Assembly (NCBI GenBank): GCA_026545765.1
Contig: CM048840.1
Coordinates: 53,506,580-53,570,579, forward strand
Direction: 5' to 3'
DNA: 64,000 nucleotides
Source of the DNA: Plantago major
Lineage: Eukaryota; Streptophyta; Magnoliopsida; Lamiales; Plantaginaceae
Below the pieces are notes generated by a model. The model saw only the letters and a list, made by a program, of their open reading frames with translations, had not been told where the DNA came from and made no database searches. Below are positions 35,106 to 45,427 of this stretch, piece by piece (position 1 is the first letter of the stretch; the number at the start of each line of letters is the position of its first letter). The translations under genes were made by a program, and so were the position numbers.

Positions 35106-35547
35106 AGAAGAGTTGAAATGGCTGTAAGAACCTACCTACTTGACTACTTTGATGACATTATCAGATATGGTGACTTTATATACCCAGATAAAGGAAGCTG
35201 ATGAAGATGAAGACTTGAAGACCAACTTATTGGATGTTCACTTGGAACTTGGAATTTCCTGTTGTCCTATATAGTTGTGTAATTTTTTGATTTTTGCTGA
35301 CTGTACTTTAAAGTTTATCTTGTAAAAGTTATCTATGTACTCAAATGTAATTTATCTGATGAACCTACTCTCAGATATCATTCTATAAAAAGATAACTTG
35401 TCAGAAAAGATCACACCATGTGATTTGGTTGATGTTTATTTTCTGTACTTAAATAAATGAATTGAAAGATCTTATGAAATGTTTAAATGTTGTATTGTTT
35501 CATCATCCAGTTTCATGATAGGTTTCAGATAGTCGTAGGTGACTGAT
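35106..35547 (+). other. 3' untranslated region of Copia-2
   Basis: AT-rich, no ORF, between ORF3 and the PPT. Nothing else recognised. Confidence 0.6.
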
Positions 35548-35561
35548 AAAAAAGGGGAAAA
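35548..35561 (+). other. Polypurine tract of Copia-2
   Basis: AAAAAAGGGGAAAA two bases before the 3' LTR, the plus-strand primer. Confidence 0.88.
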
Positions 35562-36194
35562 TTTGTTAGGAATATATGTTTAGATTTTGATCAGTAAACC
35601 CTAATGACTTATCTTAGTTCAAAAAGGTAACTAGTTTCTTAGTTCACGTGAACATTGTAAAAGAGGAAGCTTACTGAGTATGTTAGTCTAGCAAATCTTG
35701 TATAGGATGTTAGGTCTCAGAGTGTAATTTTTATATCTTTGAAGAATACAAAGAAGTATGCATCCAGCAGAAGGAGCTCATTTTTGAAGATCAAGAGACT
35801 GCACAAGATTGCTGAAGACAAAGGAGAAATGTCTCCTCAGAGACCTAGGATCAGATACCTTAAAGAAATCAAGTGTCTTTGGAAGATAAGTATTTCAATA
35901 GGTTTCTGATACTCAATGCTCACTGAGAAAGGACATGCAAAGCCTCAGATAGCTTGCATTGTTCCGTTGAGACTACAGGACAAAAGATAGTATAGTGCAT
36001 TTATTACGCAGACAGAGATGTCTGAACAAAAGAGGAAATCTCTGTAAAGAGACAAAGCTCACTGCCGTACTATCTTCACATATCAATAGTTTGAATTACA
36101 TTGTGCCTAACGGATACTATTCAAATGGCATGATTTTCAACTATAAATATTACCACATAGAATGCTTGAAAACACACCTTAGAGTGAACATTAC

Positions 36195-36460
36195 TTTTTT
36201 TTTTTTAAGGTGGAGTCAAGATCCTATTATTAAATAAAAACCATAAACTCACGGGGGTTTATAAGAACCCGTGTACAACTCCAATAAATTACATAAGAGA
36301 AAGTCCAAACTAGCACAAAAGATAACAGAACAAAAGCTAGTCCATCCCAGAGTTCTTCTAAGCCACAACATGTGATCTCCACAAACAGAAGATGAGAATC
36401 CAAGGTCAAGCAGAAAATACTTCTGCGCCACCACTGTTCCAATCATCCAAATTACAATAA
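36195..36460 (-). mobile_element. 5'-truncated L1-type LINE tail in the Copia-2 3' LTR
   Basis: A 12-T run on the plus strand (poly-A tail of a minus-strand LINE) followed by about 250 bp that matches 37485-37750, the 3' end of the longer LINE, with only about six differences by eye. The 5' LTR lacks it, so it inserted after Copia-2. No clear target duplication beyond two bases. Confidence 0.88.
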
Positions 36461-37198
36461 CTTGCGATATACTTCAAGCATACAAGCCTTCTACCTACTT
36501 ACTCTCTAGCTTACTATTGCGACTAAAGCTCTTGATTTCTAAGTAGCACGAAAATTCTACGTGTCCTGATCCTTAAACAAGAATTGCATATTGTGAAAGA
36601 GTTGAATCCAAGGATAAAGTTGCGAGTGATATCTAAGATTCATTCTCTTGAAAAAAATCATGACTTGGGTCAGTAAAGAACTACTTAACATACATTGTGA
36701 AGTGTATTAAGTAAGTTTGATTCTATAGAGCTCTCTATGATAACTGAACAAGTTATAAGAGCTAACTCAACTAACAAACTACCATAATCAACACCAAATA
36801 GGCGTTGAGCACAGGAAGTACTTAGTTTGGGAAACTAAGGAATAGCTCAAAGGTTACTGAGTAGAGTAAGTACCTGGCTGAGAAAGCCGGGGAATAACTC
36901 AGGGGGAACACTTGGTTGGGAGCCTAGTGTAAAAGGGATCAAGAGATAGGATTTTATAAGGAGAGCTCATTATCTTATCTTAGTGGATTCAAGTCCTGAG
37001 AAAGGGCGAGTGGATTAGTTGAGGGATTACGCGACCTTTAGATACCACTACAAAGCACTTGTTATTTACTTACTGCACTTTACTTATTGTTTATCTATTG
37101 CTTGCTGAGTATTTACACACCTTATTGCTTGTTGACACTTGCACTTATCACAAAAGTCTTCCGCTTTCTGATTACAAGTATCAGATACCTTTATAGAC

Positions 37199-37380
37199 AT
37201 TTTTAGCTCAGTTAATAACTCTAACTTTTTGGCTCAAAGATTTAAAACAATTGGAAGTAGAAAGAAAACCCTCGCGGGATCGCGACCCTTTGTCCCGGTC
37301 ATTGTAGCACGTGTGTCGCCCAGGGCATAAGTTTATTCTTTAATAAAATGTTGTACTCATAAAGAATAAAGAAGGATAGA
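37199..37380. mobile_element. Unidentified insertion in the Copia-2 3' LTR, about 180 bp
   Basis: Replaces a short stretch present in the 5' LTR. It contains TAGCTCAGTTAA, close to a tRNA-type A box, and GGATCGCGACC, weakly like a B box, but these are about 75 bp apart, longer than usual. It could be a SINE relic or filler DNA from break repair. Confidence 0.4.
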
Positions 37381-37439
37381 AGTAGACTATTCACCCCTCC
37401 CCCTCCTAGTCTTTTACTTTGCCGTTATCTGGACCAAAA

Positions 37440-37444
37440 ATTCC
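37440..37444 (+). repeat. Right target-site duplication of Copia-2 (ATTCC)
   Basis: Matches 12739-12743. Confidence 0.9.
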
Positions 37445-37484
37445 ACTCGGAATCAAATCTCACATTTAACTCTACACACATAAC

Positions 37485-39875
37485 TTTTTTTTTTTTAAGG
37501 TGGAGTCAAGCTCCTATTATTAAATAAAAACCATAAACTCACGGGGGTTTATAAGAACCCGTATACAACTCCAAGAAATTACATAAGAGAAAGTCCAAAC
37601 TAGCACAAAAGATCACAGAACAAAAGGTAGTCCATCTCAGAGTTCTTCTAAGCCACAACATGTGATCTCCACAAACAGAAGATGAGAATCCAAGGTCAAG
37701 CAGAAAATACTTCTGCGCCACCACTGTTCCAATCATCCAAATTACAATAACAAACCAACAATTTCCAAACCACCCACTCAAGTGCCAACGTGCCAATACT
37801 ATAGAATGGAACTTCATTTGATTTTTTTTGGCTTTTCCAGGGCTGTATTTTCCCGACTTTGACTTTCTTAAAATTGCTCTCAACATGGGAAGTGAAGAAG
37901 AATAGGAAGCTTTGGTTGAGTTCTTGGTTGTTCTTCCTGTTTTATTTTCAGGAGGCTGTGGAGGGGGACCAATGGCAGGGGTTACCTGCTCCAACAAGGG
38001 AGTTGCCATAGAAGAAAAAGCACCAGCCTCATCCACAGGAAGCGGGAAATTGTCTGGCCTCGTACCATCATAAGCGTTCTCCCCATATACTATAACAGGG
38101 TCTTCCACAACTACAGGAGAGGGCACAAGTTGTTCCGAGATGTCATCAATAGCAAGAGGGGAATCCAAATCCTTTTCTTGAACCTCGTGTACCATATCAA
38201 CAGGAAGAGATTCTGACTCACTTTGCTGAACCTCTAAATTTTCCAAAGCCGAAAAATTGTTTTTTGCATTCTCAAACAACAAGTCACCTTGGGCTTCATG
38301 TCTATCAACACTTCGAAACGTTTTCGACGGAATTTCCCAATTGGAGTTGTTCATGTTTCTTTCCACTTCTGAACTTAATTCATGTTCCACATTTTTATTG
38401 ATATTATCCAGCTTAGAGTTTACTCGCTCAGAGGAACCACTTCTTCGATTTAAGTTGTTAACTGATTTCAAATGCGGGTTTTTTAAGAAACAAGCATCTG
38501 CCAAGTGACCAATCTTGCAGCAAAAATCACAATACAAAGGCACAACATCATGAGACACGCTAACTTTAACCTGCTGCCCTTGGAACTCAACAAACAAAGA
38601 ATCTGGCACAGCCTTTGAAATGTCCATTTCAACTAAAACTCTAGCTCTATCCAATCTGATAAAAGAAGCAGTAGCCGAATCAACTTTCAAAGGTTTACCA
38701 AAAGGCCTGACTATTTCAAATAGTGCCTCAGGGTGAAACAGCATAATCGGAACCTGCCTCAGAGAAATCCAAACTGGAACAATAGGAGAATCCATAGCAG
38801 CATTAAAAGGAGTCCATTTAGCAAATCTCATTTGACAATTTTCGACATATATGCTTTGTTTCATCCACAGAAACTCAAAGTCATCTTTAACCATCAGTCG
38901 TATTATCACCGTTTTAGCATTAAAAAAGCTAGCAGCAAAATTACCTTTCAAATTTTGAGCTTTGAGAGACTTTGATATTTCTGAAATTGATGGGACGCCA
39001 TTGAAGAACTTCCCAACCAACGTTGTCGAAACGGTGCAGATAGCTTATCAATCTCATCATCAGAAAATGAGATAACAGGACAACCATCTTTCTCAAATAC
39101 AGACTTCTTTGCCACAATTTTCCGGCAATCCAGATCAGTTCTGAAGAATGAAGAGGCAGTACGCGAGAAATTGGACTACAGCATACCCCCTTTAGTGACA
39201 ACAGAGCGGAATAGCTGGCTATTACGAACAGCCTGATCAGACAAATCCAGACCCGGGGAAGACAAAGATGCAGACGGAGGAGAAACTGGACAAACCATTC
39301 TCAGATCTGCAACCGGAGAAGAAAGCAGGCCGGAGAAGAAAACTGGCGAGGTGGAGAGAGACCCACTAAGAAACAGTGAGCAGGTGAGAGACTAGGTGGA
39401 GAGAAATCCACTGGAATGGCGAGGTGGAGGGGGACTCACCGATAACTCACAGCAGGCGGAAGGAGACGGCAGAAGCAGAAACAAGAAGACAAATTGGCAC
39501 GCCAAAAACAGAGCATGGTAGAGGCGTACAAAGATGCAGGCCGGAGGTAGGTACAGAGATGACGGGCTGTGGGTTACAGAAGGAGGGCGGCGGGATTGTG
39601 ACTGATTGGGGGAGGTGGAATCGAATAGGGGTGGAGAACGAATAGGGGTGGTAGAGGCAACTTGAGGTGGAGGGCGGCGAAATGAGAAGGAGGGCGAAGG
39701 GATTCAGGTGGAGGGAGGCGATTGAGTAGGAGGAGGAGAGGCGAAAGAAGTAGATCGGGAACTGGAGAAGGAAGAGGAAGGAGCGGCTTGATGAAGAAGA
39801 CAGGAGGAATTAGGTTATTCCTTGAGAGTAAAATCCTAGAGAGAACATATTTGCAATAAATCTTAGAGAGATCTG
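37485..39875 (-). mobile_element. L1-type LINE with ORF1 but without ORF2
   Basis: Minus-strand LINE: poly-A tail (12 T at 37485-37496 on plus), short 3' end, ORF1 (37539-39298) and a C/T-rich 5' UTR reading to about 39875. Full plant L1 elements have a long endonuclease/RT ORF after ORF1; here ORF1 runs straight into the 3' terminal segment, so about 4 kb expected from the family is absent. Very similar to the tail at 36195-36460. Confidence 0.85.
37539..39298 (-). pseudogene. LINE ORF1: DUF4283 domain plus zinc knuckle
   Basis: ATG at 39298-39296 (MVC-VSPPSASLSSPG), the same start as in the inverted copy at 40179. DUF4283-like nucleic-acid-binding domain around 38500-39000 (FFNAKTVIIRLMV, PVWISLRQVPIMLF, VLVEMDISKAVPDS), then a CCHC knuckle CDFCCKIGHLADAC near 38490-38530. 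The C-terminal half is low-complexity. A TAG at codon 41 (39178-39176) and a frameshift near 39010-39040 break it. The tail after KNQMKFHSIVLA is read from 3'-terminal sequence, not normal ORF1. ORF1 proteins bind LINE RNA. Confidence 0.82.
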
Positions 39876-40455
39876 TCACAATCCCGCCACCCTCCTTCTC
39901 TAACCCACAGCCCGTCATCTCTGTACCTACCTCCGGCCTGCATCTTTGTACGCCTCTACCGTGCTCTATTTTTGGCGTGCCAATTTGTCTTCTTGTTTCT
40001 ACTTCTTCCGTCTCCTTCCGCCTGCTGTGAGTTATCGGTGGGTCCCCCTCCACCTCGCCGTTCCGGTGGTTTTCTCTCCACCTAGTCGCTCACCTGCTCA
40101 CTGTTTCTTAGTGGGTCTCTCTCCACCTCGCCAGTTTTCTTCTCCGGCCTCCTTTCTTCTCCGGTTGCAGATCTGAGAATGGTTTGTCAAGTTTCTCCTC
40201 CTTCTGCATCTTTGTCTTCCCCAGGTCTGGATTCGTCTGATCAGGCTGTTCGTAATAGCCAGCTATTCCGTTCTGTTGTCACTAAAGGGGGTATGCTGCA
40301 GTCCAATTTCTCGCGTACTGCCTCTTCATTTTTCGGAACTGATCTGGATTCCCGGAAAATTGTGGCAAAGAAGTCTGTATTTGAGAAAGATGGTTGTCCT
40401 GTTATCTCATTTTCTGATGATGAGATTGATAAAGCTATCTCTGCCGTTTTATTGC
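39876..40455 (+). mobile_element. Second LINE 5' end, head-to-head with the first
   Basis: Plus-strand copy of the LINE 5' UTR and ORF1 start (ATG at 40179, MVCQVSPPSASL), mirroring 39600-39030 on the minus strand. Several differences between the two show they are separate copies rather than a fresh duplication. It stops inside ORF1 near 40455 where similarity ends. Confidence 0.85.
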
Positions 40456-42160
40456 AAATAACTTTATTCTTGCAGTAAAAGCACTAGAGATAAAAGTGAA
40501 ATGCCGGCATGCTGCACCTATTCAGTTTTATATTTAGAACTTACTTAATTGTAATTTGCATATATATATGACACACACACACATTCATTTAATAAAATAC
40601 ATGAAAAAGCTATTGTACAATATGATTTTTAGAAACAATACTTATGTATAAAATGTAAAATGTACTACATAGTGCTTGATACTCGGCCAACGTAATATAT
40701 ATTAACACGTTTATACTTATAGTGAAAAAATCTGAAATAAAGTGATAAAATGGCAAGTTTTGGTGTATAAATAGCCTCAAATTAACTTCCAAATGACTAG
40801 TTTTTTAAAAAATAACGGCCATAATTCAATTACATGTAAGCATATAGAAGTTCAGGTTTAATTACATTGAAGTCCACATGTGCCATGCACGTGACAGCGA
40901 TAACCTAAGCTGTTTGGCAATTTCTAAAAGCTGATAATTGAACAGGACAAAAATGGAATTTTCATCTTTTAAATCGTCAAAAGTCAAATTCGTGGACTTA
41001 TATGTAATTATGTTTTATCTAACTGGATTTGTATGTGATTGTCGGGTACCTCTCTGTAATTATGAAATCTAACAAGGGGGTCCATATGTAATTTTCCCTT
41101 TGTAATATGAATGTAAATTAGACATTACTTTAAAAAAAACTATCATGTATTCTGCAATATTAAATTTCAAGCTCTAACTCAACACTAACAAAATCAATTC
41201 TTCATTATAAAGAAACTGAATATGTCTTATTCAATTAAATTTCAAGTCATAATTCAATTCCAACAAAATTAATTCATCATTAAAAAAACAATAATAACCA
41301 TTTTTTCTTCAACACTTTCTCCAATTAAATTAAAACAGATCAATTCACATTAATCCAAAATTTTAATTCAACTCGAAAAAGTTTATTTACACTTCTTCCA
41401 TTATTCGTAACTGAGAGCACAATAATAACATGTCAGGTTGTAGTATAAGCATATGCCTCCACAACCAGGGGAGAATCTATGTAGTGTGCTAGTACGTGCT
41501 CTGCACGGGGTGGATTTCGAGAAATTTCCCTAATATTTTTGTCTATATTTTTATTTATATTTAGTACAACATATTTTATAAGTTCGCATACAATAAAGAC
41601 AAAAACAAATACAAAACTTAAAATTAACACTGAGATGTTAGGGTGTTTAGCTAAGAATATTTGACGTTTTTCATAATAAATAAAAAATGTATTAACAACA
41701 TACACGTTTTGGTTAAAAACATCGTTTTTTTCTTAATAACATAGGTCGGTCTATTTTTAAATTAAATATAGACGGTCTAATCGCAGTGTATATTTATAAT
41801 GAAATTTTAGAAGAATAATTTTATGTTTGTAGCAGAAAAGAAATTTGATGCTCATCCCCCTCCCACAAATGTTTTTATAATATTATTTAGCATTATACGT
41901 TAAATTTTTTAAATTATTCTGATTGTTTATATAGCTTACATTTTATACTCGTGTCCAACTCAAAACGAACAAGAGCCTGGGATTAAAGGGTCAAATGTCT
42001 AGAAAAAATCCGATTTTCATTACATGTATTTAATATTTATTAGTTTTAAATTATTAAATAATTACTTATATCATTTTAAGAATTTAAATTCGAGCACGAG
42101 ATAGAAAGTATCCTGACTTCCCCTGTTCACAACTCAGGTCTACGGTTTTAAAAGATGCCA
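40456..42160. other. AT-rich intergenic DNA
   Basis: No coding region or named element seen. Contains a TA/CA dinucleotide run at about 40560-40582 and, near 40800-41100, phrases such as GGGGGTCCATATGTAATTTTCC that resemble ends of decayed DNA transposons; too weak to assign. Confidence 0.5.
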
Positions 42161-42166
42161 TTTATT
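42161..42166 (-). terminator. Possible polyadenylation signal of the small host gene
   Basis: AATAAA on the minus strand, about 170 bp downstream of the stop codon at 42335, in an AT-rich 3' flank. Confidence 0.5.
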
Positions 42167-42334
42167 TCAAGCTTGTGTCATGCATTCTAGGATCTTTACA
42201 TATGAATCGATCAGATCCTTACAATAGGCCAAATAGAAAAAGGAAAATGAGAAAATGAAAGGAAGAAAACATGACATCAAAGTGATATGGTAGTCTTATA
42301 CTTGAACGTGTCTTGATATGTAAGAACCAAGATC

Positions 42335-42541
42335 TTAAGAACTGCGAACTGGAGTCAAAGCTTGGGATGTTGAAGATGTTGTCTTGAGGCTTATGTTGGT
42401 CACTGGAGTGATTGCTTTCGGATCATCAATTTCGTCAGCCTTCCGAGGTTTGAGTTGATGGTGGCTACTGTCTCTGGTGGCCGGTTGCGGAGGAGGGAAT
42501 AAGAAATCAGTCGGGAAGAATTTGTATTGAAGGCCAGCCAT
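42335..42541 (-). CDS. Small host protein, 68 residues, uncharacterised plant family
   Basis: Uninterrupted 68-codon ORF starting MAGLQYKFFPTDFLFPPPQP. The start MAGLQY-FFPTDF followed by a Pro-rich stretch matches, from memory, a family of short plant proteins without known function. The C-terminal half is Ser/Thr-rich; no membrane segment or signal peptide. I chose this ATG because it follows a CA/A-rich leader (42542-42595) and a TATA box at 42622-42629; an in-frame ATG further upstream (42637) lies before that TATA box. No sign of a retroelement around it. Single exon as seen. Confidence 0.62.
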   Translation of the reverse strand: MAGLQYKFFPTDFLFPPPQPATRDSSHHQLKPRKADEIDDPKAITPVTNISLKTTSSTSQALTPVRSS

Positions 42542-42621
42542 TAAAATTACAAAGAGAATATTTGTTTTTGTTCTTTCTTGTTGTGGTGATAGGTTAAACC
42601 ATGTCCCTTGTAACCTTTGGC

Positions 42622-42629
42622 ATATATAG
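42622..42629 (-). promoter_or_regulatory. TATA box of the small host gene
   Basis: TATATATG on the minus strand (context TCTATATATGCC), about 80 bp upstream of the ATG, leaving a plausible leader of about 50 nt. Confidence 0.55.
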
Positions 42630-42644
42630 AGAGCCACAAGGAAT

Positions 42645-44365
42645 TGTTTGGGTTGTCACTGGTCCGGACAATTGCAGTTTTGGTCCTATAGCTTCACATC
42701 TTGTTCGAATACGGGCCTACGAAAGTCATTTTTGGCAAATGCAGTCCTAAATCGACGAAATACGCTCAGTTAATTACTCGATTATGCTCCTACGCCACAT
42801 GGATTATCCTACATGACGAATTAAACTCGATTTTGGTCCTCTAAGTTGTCTTGGCGAACTACACATATGGACTATTAAAGAAAGGGTGAATTACATTCCC
42901 CCCCCCAAATCAATTTTCTAATAACATCGCGATCCCTGACATTTAAAGAATAACATATTATTTCATACATTGTACATAAATTACAAACCAGTCTAAAACT
43001 CATATTGGAGCCAAACACATCCTTAATTTAAACATTTCCTTTTCATTTCGTTTTATTCTTTTCCTTTTATTTATTTGTTTCAGATTTTTTTATTTTTGTA
43101 AGTTTAAATAAGAGTAAGACACGTGTCCGCTCTAAATTAAAAAAAATAAAAATATATTTATTTTTTCCAGATTAAGTTAGAATGTGGCGCATGTCCTTCC
43201 AGGCATTTTTGAATTTTTAAATAAATTTTATTATTATTTTTTAAATTAATTTATGAGATTAAAAGGGAAACCAACAAGCGTCCAACGTGTAAACTAACCT
43301 GGCGCTTGAAAATCAATTGCCAAATCCGAGAAAAAACAACTAGAGTTTATGGTTTATATTGAAAGTCATTGATAAATGTATATAAAATACTGAGCCATTC
43401 AGTGGTACATAAATTGCGGGTGTACTTGGTCATATACTTTTTAAAAAAATTTCAGCAATTTAAAATTTTATTTTAATAAAATTCCATTTTATTAAGAAAT
43501 TATCCCAAGAAATTACTATCACTGCCCATATTTTTTTCTATTTACCTTAAGTTGGAGGAGGTGATGGTGGTGGATGATGGTTAAATAAAAAGAAAGGTAA
43601 GAAGAAGGAAACTAGAAAATTCAAAGGTTTAAAATAAGGCCATGTTTGGATGGTAAGCTTTGAAAATATAAAATGGACCAATCTGTAATTGTTGAAATGT
43701 TAAGGACCTGGATGAGTGAGAGGTGTTTATTAGGGGGAGGGGCAGATGTAAATTTCCATTAAAGAAATAAATTTGTTAGAGACTGTTTGTCAATCGGTTA
43801 AAGTCCAGTTTTAATCGAGTTATCCTTTTCATTATGTGTTTGCCATGTGATTTTAATCGCGTTGAACAGTACTCATTTTTAATCCACCAATAATTCATAA
43901 GTCAATTAAATTTTATCTTTTTAACTACTATTTTTCACTCACTTTACTTTTTTCATTTACTATAACAACTAAAAACCAATCAAATAACATTTAAACCAAT
44001 CAAATAATTTTAAAAACTCTTACACATTCATTTTACACACCATATATATCAACCCTATAAAACCTATAAAACTTTAATTCTCTTCCAAACACAATTTTTC
44101 AAAACCCAATTATAATTCAATTACTATTCACGGTGAAAACCTAATTAAAACACAACCATTTTTAATCACTTCTTAAACATCCAATTAAGAATTAATTTTT
44201 CAATAAAAAAATAAAAACAAAAGTAAAAATAAAAATTACTTCATTCTCCCCCAAATTGAATCAATAAGAAATCTAACACCAATTCACTTCATTCTCATTC
44301 CATCAATGGAGGAACCAATTAAACAACAGAAGTCATGGAGAATGTAGAGAACAACACCAATTGAA
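42645..44365. other. AT-rich intergenic DNA with decayed repeats
   Basis: No ORF of note. Phrases such as GCAGTTTTGGTCCTATAG (42674-42692) and GGCCATGTTTGGATGG (43638-43654) are typical of ends of plant DNA transposons, but I cannot pair them into an element. Confidence 0.45.
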
Positions 44366-44369
44366 TGTA

Positions 44370-44528
44370 TTTTTTTTAATTTTATTTTTTCTTGTAACAA
44401 TTTTCATGGAAGCTCTATTGAAGGAGCTCCCCGATGGAAGCTTCGGCTGAGCTTCCACTGCAGGAAGCTTGAACGTCCTGCGCTTCCATGGAAATTGTTA
44501 AAATATAAAAAGAAAATAAAAAAATTAA
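44370..44528. repeat. Hairpin (foldback) element
   Basis: 44370-44413 and 44482-44528 are inverted copies: GAAGC...AACAATT arms with few mismatches, extending into A/T-rich arms of about 45 bp. The loop (44414-44481) is itself rich in GAAGCTTC-type palindromes. Looks like a small foldback MITE. Confidence 0.6.
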
Positions 44529-44866
44529 AATCTTAAAATTTCAAACAAATCACAAAGTTCGAATAAAATGAAGATGGAAATGCCAGAAAAATATAAGAAG
44601 TAAATAAATTTTTTATTTTATACATTTTTATTTAATTATTTATTCTAAATATTTGTTAATTTAGTAATTTTTTGAATTATACAAATTAATTTTACTTTCA
44701 TTTTAAATAAAATTTACCAAATTGAACAAAATTACGACACGTGTCACTCAAAATGCATACTTATTGACACGTCAACATTTTTGTCGGAAAATTGACCGGA
44801 GTACAAAAACTTTGAGGTCGGTTATTGTTCTGTATTGAAATCGTCCGGGAAAATGCATACTCCAGT

Positions 44867-45411
44867 TGACACATTATTATTAAAATCAATTTGGTCGACA
44901 TGGTACTAAATATCGTATCGTCTCAGACGAAACATACGAGATTTAGCCTAACGCACGAATATAGTCGCTTGTTTAGCTAAAGTACAAGACAGAATATAAC
45001 GTAATGTTTAGCTAAAGTACAAGTTATACTCAATGAACCATCTCTTGTATTTATAGAGTCTTGAACGTGGTAAAGATATGCTTCATAGATCTTGTTGCCT
45101 TGCATAAGACCTTCACTTGTTTTCTCAGAATTCCTTCTTTCAGCATATTGCATTCCTTGTTTAGATCTTCAAAATCTTTCCTTCCTTAAATCTTCACATC
45201 TCATTACTTCCTTCTTCGATTTATTCCAAACCTATTCCTATAACAAAATCAAACAACTAAAATCGTGGAACAAGGTTAAGTTAGTGAATAAAGGCAAAAT
45301 CCTTAATTACATAATATAAAGTGCAACAGTCAGAACAGTCACTATTGGGCAAACATTGATAGTAAACTACTATCGTTGTTACGACAATAGTTATTGTAAT
45401 TTGAACTTTCA
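44867..45411 (-). repeat. 3' LTR of Copia-3 (boundaries approximate)
   Basis: Right edge set by the PPT: on the minus strand the LTR begins TGAAAGTTC after GGGGAGAT. Left edge placed at TGACACATT (CA end on minus) without a second copy to confirm it. A TATA-like TATAAATA lies at 45055-45048, and a 20-bp phrase with GTTTAGCTAAAGTACAAG is repeated at 44974 and 45006. Confidence 0.6.
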
Positions 45412-45427
45412 ATCTCCCCATTTTTGC
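45412..45427 (-). other. Polypurine tract of Copia-3
   Basis: On the minus strand AAAATGGGGAGATT, the Sirevirus-type PPT, directly before the LTR. Confidence 0.75.

Larger units (their letters stand above)
12744..37439 (+). mobile_element. Copia-2: full-span Ty1/copia element with extra ORF, nested insertions
   Basis: Plus-strand element bounded by two LTRs (12744-14200 and 35564-37439) and ATTCC target duplications. It carries PBS, gag, protease, integrase, RT, RNase H, a stem-loop spacer, a very long ORF3 region, PPT and 3' LTR. It is interrupted by Athila-1 (16212-25295), a short LINE tail (36195-36460) and an insertion near 37199-37380. Without these it is about 15 kb. In the first roughly 210 LTR bases I count about 14 differences between the two LTRs, so it is not recent. 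Broken in many places. Confidence 0.95.
35564..37439 (+). repeat. 3' LTR of Copia-2, with two insertions
   Basis: Starts TGTTAGGAAT; ends GGACCAAAA followed by the ATTCC duplication. TATA-like TATAAATA at 36142-36149. It is 419 bp longer than the 5' LTR because of the LINE tail (36195-36460) and the insertion near 37199-37380. Confidence 0.93.

Noticed and set aside
39574-40053. Minus-strand ORF of 159 codons with Pro/Leu-rich end
   Set aside because: It runs through the two inverted LINE 5' UTRs, whose C/T-rich sequence gives open frames by composition.
42335-42637. Longer version of the small host gene with 32 more N-terminal residues
   Set aside because: The upstream ATG lies before the TATA box and the extra residues do not fit the family start MAGLQY.
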